Source: Brevundimonas sp. | Lineage (GTDB): Bacteria > Pseudomonadota > Alphaproteobacteria > Caulobacterales > Caulobacteraceae | Length of the DNA: 64,000 nucleotides | Reading direction: 5' to 3' | NCBI RefSeq assembly: GCF_029945885.1 | Contig: NZ_JAQSDK010000035.1 | Span: 56,949-120,948, forward strand | Shown: in pieces, positions 8,604 through 17,373 of the stretch | How positions within the stretch are numbered: position 1 is the stretch's first letter | Layout of the letters: every line of letters begins with the position of its first letter | Made by a program: the position numbers and the translations under genes | The notes under the pieces: generated by a model | What the model saw: the letters and a program-made list of their open reading frames with translations, nothing else | Told to the model about the DNA's origin: nothing | The model's database searches: none

Positions 8604-10374
8604 ACCGTTCCCGCCATCGGGCGCGCTGTCCGGTCGCGGCGCGCGCAAGCTGCTGGGAGCCCACTCCCTGACGCCGATCGAGGTGCTGGTCCGCGAGGCG
8701 GGCCAGAACGCCTGGGATGCGCGTCTTGAGGCCTCAGGCCAGATCCGGATGACGTTCCGTCTGCGCAGACTCCTCCCGGATCAGGCCGACATGTTGTTCG
8801 GAACAGTCCTTGGGGAACGCCCAAAGGCGGGCGGCGGTGCCGCGGGACTGGGACTGGCCGAGGCCGATCCGTCACCGCTGGTAATCGAGATCGCGGACTT
8901 CGGGACCCGAGGTCTCGGAGGGCCGACCCGTGCGGATCGTCCGGCGGCCAAAGACGAGGAGCGGAACTTCGTCAACCTCGTGCGCAATATCGGGGCCTCC
9001 GAGGACGAGGATGACCGTGGCGGAACCTACGGCTACGGCAAGATGGCCACCTTTTCGGCCAGCCGCTGCGCGACCCTAGTGATCGACTCGCTCGCGAGAC
9101 AGGGAGACGGCGAGGTCAGAAGGCTGATCGGCTGTCAGGTTGCGGACCCCTATGATGCAGGCGACCTCAGGCATACGGGCCGGCACTGGTGGGGTGAGCG
9201 CGAAGACGACGGCTTCGCCGCGCCCGTCGAGGGCCCGGACGCCGAGGCGCTCGCGCGCAGCCTAGGCCTGCCGGAGCGCGCGACTGGAAGCACGGGAACG
9301 ACGATTCTGATCGTCCACCCCGACGTCGATCCCGTCGAGGCCGCGAACGAAATCCGGCGCTCGCTCCTGTGGTGGTTTTGGCCCAAGATGATCGACCAAG
9401 GCGCGGGCCCGGCCATGACCTTCGATCTCGAACTCGAGGGCGAGATGCAGACCATTCCCTCGCCCGAGAGCACCGCTCCGCTCGACATTTACGTTGAGGC
9501 CTGGCGAAAGCTGAAGGCCGGTGACCCGGGCGTCATCAAGACCCGCGTGGCCAGCTATGGCAATCTCGTCACCGGCCAAGTTGCCACCGCCCGCGGCTTT
9601 CACCGGCCGAGGACCTTCCTGCAGACCGGACCGGCGAGCGAGAGATCGCACCACATCGCGCTGATGCGACCCGTGGAACTGGTGGTGACCTATCTGGAGG
9701 GCACGCCGCTCTCCGCCGAGGAGGTCGAATGGGGGGGCGTGTTCATCTGCGATGAGGCCAACGAGGTGCTGGCCGCCTTCACGGCAGCCGAGCCGCCCGC
9801 TCACGACGCCTGGTCGCCGGAGACCCTTCGCGGACGACCGTTCCGGATCGTAAACCGGAGCCTGGAACTTCTCAGGCAGGTGGCGAGGGAAACCGGCCAG
9901 CCAGTTCAGGTGATCACGGGCACGAGCGAGACCCAGCCGCCTCTCGCCATTCCCTCGCGGCTTCTCGGCCGACTACTGCCAGACGATCCGGACGCTGACG
10001 GCCCCGGTCGCAGGTCAAGGCCCATCAGGGGAGCCCGCAAGCGCTGGCAGGTCGAGGCGCCGGAATTCGTCTCGCTGGAGCAGGTCGGCGACCAAGTCCA
10101 TTCGCTCTTTTCCGTGAACGCCAGAAACTCCAGCGCGCGCCCGATTGTCGTCGAGGCCCGACCCGGCCTGTTCATCGACGACCGGCTGACCACGGAGACA
10201 GATCTTGCGGACGGCAGCCACATCCGGGGGCTCGGCTGGCAGAATGCCGAAGGGGACGTCCGATCCGACGGAACCCATGTCGTGATCGAGCCTGGCGCGA
10301 ACGAGACCCTGACTTTCCGGATCCTGATGTCCGGGCTGGCGGCCGTGGGCCTGACGCTCCGGGTCGAGGCCTGA
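8581..10374 (+). CDS. GHKL (MutL/MORC/Hsp90-like) ATPase
   Basis: REAGQNAWDAR N-box, EIADFGTRGLGG, GGTYGYGKMATFSAS; GTG start overlapping the previous gene (ORF-track start at 8503 is probably too early). Confidence 0.82.
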   Translation: MPLHLFAEPFPPSGALSGRGARKLLGAHSLTPIEVLVREAGQNAWDARLEASGQIRMTFRLRRLLPDQADMLFGTVLGERPKAGGGAAGLGLAEADPSPLVIEIADFGTRGLGGPTRADRPAAKDEERNFVNLVRNIGASEDEDDRGGTYGYGKMATFSASRCATLVIDSLARQGDGEVRRLIGCQVADPYDAGDLRHTGRHWWGEREDDGFAAPVEGPDAEALARSLGLPERATGSTGTTILIVHPDVDPVEAANEIRRSLLWWFWPKMIDQGAGPAMTFDLELEGEMQTIPSPESTAPLDIYVEAWRKLKAGDPGVIKTRVASYGNLVTGQVATARGFHRPRTFLQTGPASERSHHIALMRPVELVVTYLEGTPLSAEEVEWGGVFICDEANEVLAAFTAAEPPAHDAWSPETLRGRPFRIVNRSLELLRQVARETGQPVQVITGTSETQPPLAIPSRLLGRLLPDDPDADGPGRRSRPIRGARKRWQVEAPEFVSLEQVGDQVHSLFSVNARNSSARPIVVEARPGLFIDDRLTTETDLADGSHIRGLGWQNAEGDVRSDGTHVVIEPGANETLTFRILMSGLAAVGLTLRVEA

Positions 10375-10376
10375 TC

Positions 10377-11270
10377 ATGGCGTCCATCGCATTTCCCTAT
10401 CTTCGGATCCGGCCGGACAATGTCTTGGCCGACACTTGGACAATCGAACGCGGCGAGCACGTCAGCTATCTGACCGAGAGGCTCGAGGACTGGGATCCGA
10501 CCGAGGTTCTCCACCTGCGCCGCAGGATCCGGCTCAACTTCGACCAGGCGGCGCTAGCCCTGGGCGTGCCGGCCGGCAACCTCGTCATGCGCGCGAGCCT
10601 CATCTTCGGCACCGGAGGGCCACGGGGCGAGCGGCTCCGCACGATCCGCGAGTCGCATCTGCTCACCCAGGCCTCGCCCGAGGCCGAGTTCGCCTTGGTG
10701 CTGGAGGGAGACGAGGTGTCGGAGCGTCTAGCGCTGAGAACCATAATCACCCTGCACGAGACGGCTCCAGGGTCCGCCTTGTCTCCTGCCCGGCCGGGGG
10801 TGGAACTCTGGCACGACTTGACCCGCATGGGCCTAGAACCCGAGGAGCCGCGGTTCGCCATCCAGGTGGAGAGCTTCGCCTCCGTGTTCAGGGACACGCC
10901 ACACGCGCTCTGGCGGCTGGACTGGACTCCGGCCGTGATCGATCGGGACATGGCCGGAAACGTAAGGCTCTACGTCAACGCCGATCGCCCCGAGTTCGTG
11001 GAACGCGTTAGCGCCGGCGACGCTTCGACGATGAACATGATGACCGCGGCCGTGATGGAACAGCTGGTCTCCTCCGTCCTCGCCCATAACGCCGCCCCTG
11101 AAGGAGACGAGGCCCCGACCTCGATTGCGGTCACGGTCGGCGGATGGATCGAGCAGGCCTTCCCCGGCCAAGACGCGCCAAGTGTCCGGGAACTCGTCAG
11201 ACGGGACCCCGCCGCCTTCTCCGCCGGTCTGGCGACCCTCGCGGCCGAACTGGGACACGCAGATGACTGA
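10377..11270 (+). CDS. Uncharacterised protein of the Z1/GHKL operon
   Basis: ORF 2 nt after the GHKL stop; MASIAFPYLRIRPDNVLADTWTIERGEHVSYL; no recognised motif. Confidence 0.7.
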   Translation: MASIAFPYLRIRPDNVLADTWTIERGEHVSYLTERLEDWDPTEVLHLRRRIRLNFDQAALALGVPAGNLVMRASLIFGTGGPRGERLRTIRESHLLTQASPEAEFALVLEGDEVSERLALRTIITLHETAPGSALSPARPGVELWHDLTRMGLEPEEPRFAIQVESFASVFRDTPHALWRLDWTPAVIDRDMAGNVRLYVNADRPEFVERVSAGDASTMNMMTAAVMEQLVSSVLAHNAAPEGDEAPTSIAVTVGGWIEQAFPGQDAPSVRELVRRDPAAFSAGLATLAAELGHADD

Positions 11271-12018
11271 CGTCACGCCGCCACCTCCCCTCATGCCGCG
11301 CCTCTCTCTCCACGGCGTCCGGCGGCTGCTTGCTAGCGCCGAGCTGATGCAGGCTCCATGGAGGGAGCGCCGGGCCGCCGCTGAGCGCTGGACAACCCTG
11401 CCGCCAGTTGGCGGTGCAGTCGCCGGCGAGGCGGCTCTGGCGGCTTTGGCCGAGGATCTCTTGGCCATCGCGACCGCCAGCGGCTTTCCCGACGACGACA
11501 GGCAGGCGGCGGTCTTCGATGCCGAGGCCGCCGTCCTTCTCGGCCAGGGCGGTCACATGCGGGAAAGCGACGCCCTGCGAGACGACGTCTGGGCCTTTGT
11601 GGCCACCGTTTTGCTGCCAGAGATCGTGCGCTGGCGCTTCGGATCCCAAGAGGAGCGCTATCGCGGTGGCGTCCGCAACGTGTTCCAGCGGCTCTGGCTG
11701 CGCGCCATGGCCCTCGATCGCGGACCCCAAGCCGGAGAGGAGCGCTGGGACTTGGCTCGCGCTCTCAACGAGGACGCGATAGCGGCCATCATCGAGCGGC
11801 CCGGCTTGGCCGGCTCCCGGGCCGTGTCGCGAGCTCTCGGCGAGCGCTGGCACCAAGAACGTCTGACGGCGGGGCCGGGCGGCTTGGAGGACCGCATGCG
11901 CAGCGTGGCCCGCAACCTGCTGGTGACCAACCAGGTTATGCGTCTCGAGCTATTGGGAGCCGCCGACCTCGAGGCCGAGATCGATCGACTGTTTATCAGC
12001 GCGGCTGCAGCGCCTTGA
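11263..12018 (+). CDS. Uncharacterised protein of the Z1/GHKL operon
   Basis: ATG 11263 overlaps upstream stop (ATGACTGA); MTDVTPPPPLMPRLSLHGVRRLLASAELMQ. Confidence 0.65.
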   Translation: MTDVTPPPPLMPRLSLHGVRRLLASAELMQAPWRERRAAAERWTTLPPVGGAVAGEAALAALAEDLLAIATASGFPDDDRQAAVFDAEAAVLLGQGGHMRESDALRDDVWAFVATVLLPEIVRWRFGSQEERYRGGVRNVFQRLWLRAMALDRGPQAGEERWDLARALNEDAIAAIIERPGLAGSRAVSRALGERWHQERLTAGPGGLEDRMRSVARNLLVTNQVMRLELLGAADLEAEIDRLFISAAAAP

Positions 12019-13520
12019 AGCGGTTCGTCGCGCCCCGCAACGCGCGGATCAAAGCGGACGACAGCCGTTCGCTCGGGCGCTGGATGCTGCGCCGCATGCC
12101 TCTCGATGAGGAGGGCATCCGATGCGCATTCGAGCTCTCCCGTCTCGCGCCGTCGGGCGACGCGGTCATCGGCATGGTCCGGATCATGCGGAGCGGCAAC
12201 CGGGCAGGGCGCACCTTCCTGCCCGAGACCTTCGACGCGCTGGGGTCGCAGTATGCCTCCCTCGGTGCAGAGCCGGGCTTCTACGACCGGATTGTCGAGG
12301 TCGCGGGAGATCACCTCGCGCGCGAGGTGCTGGTCGCATTGAGGGACATCGCCATCGACCCGGCCGCTGCGGCGATTGCGGACGCGGATAATGCGATCCG
12401 CAGTGCGCTGCTTCGCACCTCGCCGGCCATCGCGGCCCGTGAGGAGGGCGGCAGCCGGTTCGCCAACCGGATCAGTCCGAGAGACCTCTCGCCGCGCCAC
12501 CTGCGCTTTCAGTCCTCATCGGGCGCGGATCTCCGTCTCGAGTTCACCTTCGATGACCTCCTGCCGGGCCGCGTCTGTGTCGTGGTGGGGCAGAACGGCT
12601 CGGGCAAGACTTGGCTTCTTGCCCGGCTTGCGCTCTGCGCTTTCGAGCCGGGCGCGTCGAAAGACAGCATCGAGGGTGACCTGTCGCTGACGCGCATCCT
12701 AGCCTTTTCGTACAGCGCATTTGACGAGTTCGACGTCCCTGGCGAGACGCTCGCGGAGCGGCAGGCCTACGTCCGCCAAGGCCCGAATGTCGGCTACGCC
12801 TATTTCGGTCTTCGAGATCTGTCGCGGAGCCGCAGGCAGGAGGACGCGCCCCTAAAGGGCTCCAGGAGCATCGCAGCCGACTTCGACGACGCCTTGTCGC
12901 TGGCAATGGATGACGACGACGGCCTGCTTCAGGAGCTCGTCACCCTGCTGTTCAAGGAGAGTTCGTTCGGCGGATTTCATGCAGCGCCCTCGGATGAGGA
13001 ACTCGCCGACCTGACCCTGCTGCGCCGACGCTTCCGGCGGTCCAGTACGGGACACAAGTTCGTCCTGCTGCTCATGGTCCAGCTGGCCGCCTTTGTGCGC
13101 AAGGGGACGCTGGTCTTGATCGACGAGCCCGAGGCGCATCTGCATCCGCCGCTCCTCGTCACCTTCCTGACCCTGTTGCGGGAGGTCCTCCTCCGACGCG
13201 ACGCTTGCGCGGTGGTCGCCACCCATTCGCCGCTGGTCGTCCAAGAGACACCCGCGCGGCATGTCTGCATCGTGGAGCGGGACATCGGCCTGACCGGAAT
13301 CCGCTCACCCGAACTGGAGACCTTTGGCGAGGACATCGGCGAAATCTCCCGCGAGGTCTTCAGGCTCCAAGCACCGATCGGCGACTATCCGGGCGTGCTC
13401 GCGCGCTTGGCCGACTCGATGACGCTGCAGGCGATCGAGGCCCTCTTCCCGCGGGGGCTGAGCGGACAGGCCAGAGGAATGATTATGGCCCGCCAAGCCC
13501 GACGGCGGGCAGGTCGATGA
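12015..13520 (+). CDS. ABC/OLD-like P-loop ATPase
   Basis: VVVGQNGSGKTWLL Walker A; SSTGHKFVLLLM signature-like; LVLIDEPEAHLHPP Walker B; VVATHSPLVVQE H-loop; TTGA overlap with upstream gene. Confidence 0.9.
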   Translation: MKRFVAPRNARIKADDSRSLGRWMLRRMPLDEEGIRCAFELSRLAPSGDAVIGMVRIMRSGNRAGRTFLPETFDALGSQYASLGAEPGFYDRIVEVAGDHLAREVLVALRDIAIDPAAAAIADADNAIRSALLRTSPAIAAREEGGSRFANRISPRDLSPRHLRFQSSSGADLRLEFTFDDLLPGRVCVVVGQNGSGKTWLLARLALCAFEPGASKDSIEGDLSLTRILAFSYSAFDEFDVPGETLAERQAYVRQGPNVGYAYFGLRDLSRSRRQEDAPLKGSRSIAADFDDALSLAMDDDDGLLQELVTLLFKESSFGGFHAAPSDEELADLTLLRRRFRRSSTGHKFVLLLMVQLAAFVRKGTLVLIDEPEAHLHPPLLVTFLTLLREVLLRRDACAVVATHSPLVVQETPARHVCIVERDIGLTGIRSPELETFGEDIGEISREVFRLQAPIGDYPGVLARLADSMTLQAIEALFPRGLSGQARGMIMARQARRRAGR

Positions 13521-14377
13521 GGTCCCTGCCGACCCCTGTGAGGGATGCGGAAGCTGACCTGCGCCTGTGCGCGCGCAGGGTCAGGAATGAGCGACGCCTC
13601 GTCATCCGGGTCCGGCTCGAGGACGCGCTCGCCCAGTACGACGACTATGTCGCCGGAAGGGGGCGACCGGACGCGGTCGCCGCCAGCCGGGATTGGCCCG
13701 AGAGCTCTGCGTACTTCGCTCTGTACGACTTTCTGGGCGAGCGCCGTGCGCTTGCAGGCCTGCGGCTGGAGCTGAGGGCGGCCGCGGGCGGACGCTGCCT
13801 GCTCTGCTCCAGCCGGTCCGTCGACGGCTTGGACCACCATCTGCCAAGATCAGACTATCCGGCGCTCTCGATCCTGCCGGTGAACCTCGTGCCGGCCTGC
13901 GCGCACTGCAACACCCTGAAGGGCAACAACTGCGATCCCGTGGTCGCGCGTCAGTTCGTCCACCCCTACTTCGACCGCCTCCCGCGTGACCAGCCCTGGC
14001 TGACCTGCGAGGCCTTCGACGCCGCTGGGGTCTGGTCGCCGGTGTTCAGTATCGACGATACCCATATCCTCGACCCGGAAACGCGGGCGCGCACGGCGTG
14101 GCAGTTCGACCAGCTGGAACTGGCCGATGAATATCACGAGTCCGCGGTCAAGCAGGTCGCGGGGCGTCTGCGCGAATGGAGCACTACGGTCAGGGATGGC
14201 GGGGTCCACACTCTGGCACGCCAGCTACGTCTCGAGATGATGTCTGAAGCGGACGAGTACGGAGCTAATCACTGGAAGCCCGTAGTCCTGCGCGGAATTC
14301 TCGCCGATCCCCGTTTTCACCGCGACCCCCTTCCCCTGTTCGGCAATCCCCGTCCCTTCCCCGGAGATTGGCGATGA
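13517..14377 (+). CDS. HNH endonuclease
   Basis: CLLCSSRSVDGLDHHLPRSDYPALSILPVNLVPACAHCNTLKGNNCDPV; ATGA overlap with the ATPase gene. Confidence 0.88.
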   Translation: MRSLPTPVRDAEADLRLCARRVRNERRLVIRVRLEDALAQYDDYVAGRGRPDAVAASRDWPESSAYFALYDFLGERRALAGLRLELRAAAGGRCLLCSSRSVDGLDHHLPRSDYPALSILPVNLVPACAHCNTLKGNNCDPVVARQFVHPYFDRLPRDQPWLTCEAFDAAGVWSPVFSIDDTHILDPETRARTAWQFDQLELADEYHESAVKQVAGRLREWSTTVRDGGVHTLARQLRLEMMSEADEYGANHWKPVVLRGILADPRFHRDPLPLFGNPRPFPGDWR

Positions 14378-14503
14378 TAGGTCACGTTCATCCGGCGACT
14401 GGACCCGTCGCGCAAGGAAGGACGACGACCTTCCGGGCCGACCCGACCGGCCGCGCGGCCGTCCGGGCGGACAGAGGGATCGACAGAACAGGGAGGAGAT
14501 CCC

Positions 14504-15199
14504 GTGGAGCGGATCGAAGACTTTAGCGACGAACGTCACAAGGCTTGGTGCATTCACTGCGGGGCGGTGCTGAACGACACCTTGACCAACCGGGATCACG
14601 CGCCGACGAAGTCGCTGCTCAATCGACCGCTCCCGCACCACGTCCCGCAGGTGCCAGTCTGCGCGTCCTGCAATAACGGCTTCTCGAAGGACGAGGCCTA
14701 TCTCGTGTGCTTCTTCAGCTGTGTGCTCACCGGTTCGACAGAGCCCGAGGCGCAGGTCATTGCGGCGGCCTCGCGCCTGCTCGAGAGCAATCCCGGCCTC
14801 AGGGCGCGTCTTGACCAGGCCCGCAGCACCGACGCCGCGGGGGCTAGCGTATGGGTGCCCGAGACGGCCCGGCTCAACAGGATCATCGTGAAGAACGCAA
14901 GGGCCCACGCCTTCTTCGAGCTAGGCGAACCGCTCCGTGACGAACCAACCGACGTGGTCAGCGTGCCCCTGAACGCTATGTCTGCCGAGTTGAGGCATAA
15001 TTTCGAGAGTGTGGTCTGGGAGGTCTGGCCAGAGGTCGGAAGCCGGCTGATGACCCGACTGGCAACCGGCGAGGGCCTCGTCGACGGCTGGATCGTCGTC
15101 CAGCCCGGGATCTACCGCTACGCCGTCCTGCAGGACGACGGCATCGTGGTCCGATCTGTTATTCGCGATCACATCGCCATCGAGACCCGCTGGGCCTGA
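14504..15199 (+). CDS. Second HNH/zinc-ribbon-like protein
   Basis: CIHCGAVLNDTLTNRDHAPTKSLL...VPQVPVCASCNNGFSKDEAYL; GTG start preceded by gggagg. Confidence 0.7.
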   Translation: MERIEDFSDERHKAWCIHCGAVLNDTLTNRDHAPTKSLLNRPLPHHVPQVPVCASCNNGFSKDEAYLVCFFSCVLTGSTEPEAQVIAAASRLLESNPGLRARLDQARSTDAAGASVWVPETARLNRIIVKNARAHAFFELGEPLRDEPTDVVSVPLNAMSAELRHNFESVVWEVWPEVGSRLMTRLATGEGLVDGWIVVQPGIYRYAVLQDDGIVVRSVIRDHIAIETRWA

Positions 15200-15517
15200 C
15201 GGGTGCCAAGAGCGGCGAAGGCCAAGAAGCCGCACCGTCGGCAACCGGCAGACTGCAGGCATCGGGCCATACGCGGTCGGTCCAGTCGTTCACCCACGAA
15301 AGCTAGGTAAAAATCATTGGCCGCCGCATGCATCTGCATTGCGGACGCATCCGCGAGGAGCATTGTCTCCGAAATAATTTTTCGCGGGCAGCCAACTCGG
15401 CCAGCGTGACCCCCACCCCCCCCTAAGATTCTCGAAGACAGAGACTTCGGCTTAGATGGGCGTGATGATGGGTGTTGACTCCATCCAGCCCGCATATTCA
15501 GCGGTGACCGGGGCCGG

Positions 15518-15607
<90 letters not shown>

Positions 15608-15698
15608 GCGAGGTCGAAAGTCGCTTGGTCGAGCGAGGGGCTTCTCTAATGGCAGCGGAGCCGGGCCGCAAGCGGGCAGGGCAAGAAAAGCGCCGCGC

Positions 15699-16637
15699 TC
15701 AGCGCTGGGCGGGCAGCGGCAGGCCCATGGCCTCGCCGCCCTGGCCCTCGGCACCGGAAACACGGAACAATTCGGCCGGGCGGCCGCCGGTGCCGGTCGA
15801 CAGTCGGCCGGTGGCCTCGACCAGGCCGGTGCGTTCGACACCGCGGCGGAAATTCTGCTTGTGCAGGGTCAGGCCGGCGACCGCCTCGGCGGCGGCCTGG
15901 AGCCCGGACAGGGTGAAGGCCGGGGGCATCAGGTCGAACAGGACCGGACGGTATTTGAGCTTGCTGCGCAGCCGGCCGAGACCGGTGGCGAGGATCCGAC
16001 GGTGGTCGGAGACCATGGCCCGGCCCGGAGCCGTCGCCGGGACCGGCCGCTCCTGATCGCGAGCCGCCTCGGCCACCAGCCCGGCCTCATAGAGAAGTTC
16101 ATAGCGTTCCAGCACCCGCCCCTCATTCCAGCGGTGGGCCGGGGTCAGGGCGAACAGGCTCTCACTGCGGGCGAGGCGGCGGGCGTCGTCACCGGCCCAG
16201 GCCCGCAGGCCCGCGATCAGGCTATCGCCGGCGACAGGGCCGCCCTGGCGGCGGTCCTCCCAAGGGAAGAAGTCCAGCGCCGGGGTCCAGCGCGCGTCGG
16301 CGGCGGGCGCGGCGGTCGAGTCCGCCGTCAGGGCCAGATAGCCGATCGAGATTTCGCGGCGATCGTCGGGGCCGGGGGTGGCGCGGGGGGAATCGCGACC
16401 GGCGTCACCGAAGGTATAGAGCTGTTCGACGAAGCCGAGGTGAAAGCCGGTCTGGGCCGTGACGAAGGCGCGCAGGGCCAGTTCGAAGGTGCGGTCGCGG
16501 ACCGGATCGAACGGGCCGAAGGGCAGGGCGGCGGTGCCGGCCTCGCCCTCGGTGGTCAGGACGCAGGCCCGGCGGTCGCGCAAGGCGATGACGACGGCGG
16601 AAAGGCTGATTCGCACGCCCTGTTCGCCGGTCGGCAT
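15699..16637 (-). CDS. NUDIX hydrolase / NrtR-like regulator
   Basis: N-terminal NUDIX-like and C-terminal LKYRPVLFDLMPPAFTLSGLQAAAEAVAGLTLHKQNFRRGVERTGLVEATG. Confidence 0.75.
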   Translation of the reverse strand: MPTGEQGVRISLSAVVIALRDRRACVLTTEGEAGTAALPFGPFDPVRDRTFELALRAFVTAQTGFHLGFVEQLYTFGDAGRDSPRATPGPDDRREISIGYLALTADSTAAPAADARWTPALDFFPWEDRRQGGPVAGDSLIAGLRAWAGDDARRLARSESLFALTPAHRWNEGRVLERYELLYEAGLVAEAARDQERPVPATAPGRAMVSDHRRILATGLGRLRSKLKYRPVLFDLMPPAFTLSGLQAAAEAVAGLTLHKQNFRRGVERTGLVEATGRLSTGTGGRPAELFRVSGAEGQGGEAMGLPLPAQR

Positions 16638-16641
16638 TCGC

Positions 16642-17334
16642 CTACTCCGTATGCCAGGCGTCGGGAGCCGGCAGGATGCCGACCGCCTCGGCCAGGACGC
16701 GGTAACGGTCGAGATAACGGGCCTGGGCCACCGAGGCGGGCAGGGGGTCGATGATCAGGTCATAACCGGCCGGCGGCGTGCCGAACAGGCGCAGGGATTC
16801 GCCCCGCTCGAACCCGGCCAGCTGGGTGGCCTCGAAGAAGGCGCAGGCGCGGTCGGCCTTCTTGATCAGGGTCTTGATGGCGACGGGGCTTTTCGGCGGC
16901 AGGCCGAAACGGACGTGGATGGCGCTCTCCAGCCGGGCCTCGAAAGCCTTGTAGTTGACGCCCAGGGCCGATTTGAACGGCGAGATCATGTCGCCGATCA
17001 CATATTCCGAGGCGTCATGGAGCAGGGCGGCCAGCCGCCATTTCGGCTCCAGGCCGGGCCTGATGTGGGCGGCAATTTCCTCAACCACACAGGAGTGCTG
17101 GGCCACGGAGAAGGCGTTCTCGCCGATGGTCTGGCCGTTCCAGCGCGCTACCCGGGCCAGGCCGTGGGCGATGTCCTCGATCTCGATGTCGAAGGGCGAC
17201 GGATCCAGCAGGTCGAGGCGACGTCCGGACAACATCCGTTGCCAGGCGCGGGGGGCCTTGCTGGAGGGGGTGGCTCTGGGGCGCTCGGCCAAGGTCGGGA
17301 ATCCTGCTCGGTTGGGCAGGGTCAGGTGACCCAT
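16642..17334 (-). CDS. HD-domain phosphohydrolase (YfbR-like)
   Basis: IAHGLARVARWNGQTIGENAFSVAQHSCVVEEIA...LAALLHDASEYVIGDMISPFK. Confidence 0.8.
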   Translation of the reverse strand: MGHLTLPNRAGFPTLAERPRATPSSKAPRAWQRMLSGRRLDLLDPSPFDIEIEDIAHGLARVARWNGQTIGENAFSVAQHSCVVEEIAAHIRPGLEPKWRLAALLHDASEYVIGDMISPFKSALGVNYKAFEARLESAIHVRFGLPPKSPVAIKTLIKKADRACAFFEATQLAGFERGESLRLFGTPPAGYDLIIDPLPASVAQARYLDRYRVLAEAVGILPAPDAWHTE

Positions 17335-17373
17335 CCGCGCCGTCTGATCAAGGCCAGGTGACGAAAACTCGTC

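Noticed and set aside
15200-15450. Possible gene between the second HNH gene and tRNA-Ser
   Set aside because: Only short overlapping ORFs without motifs; one minus-strand ORF runs through the tRNA-Ser gene, so it is not credible.
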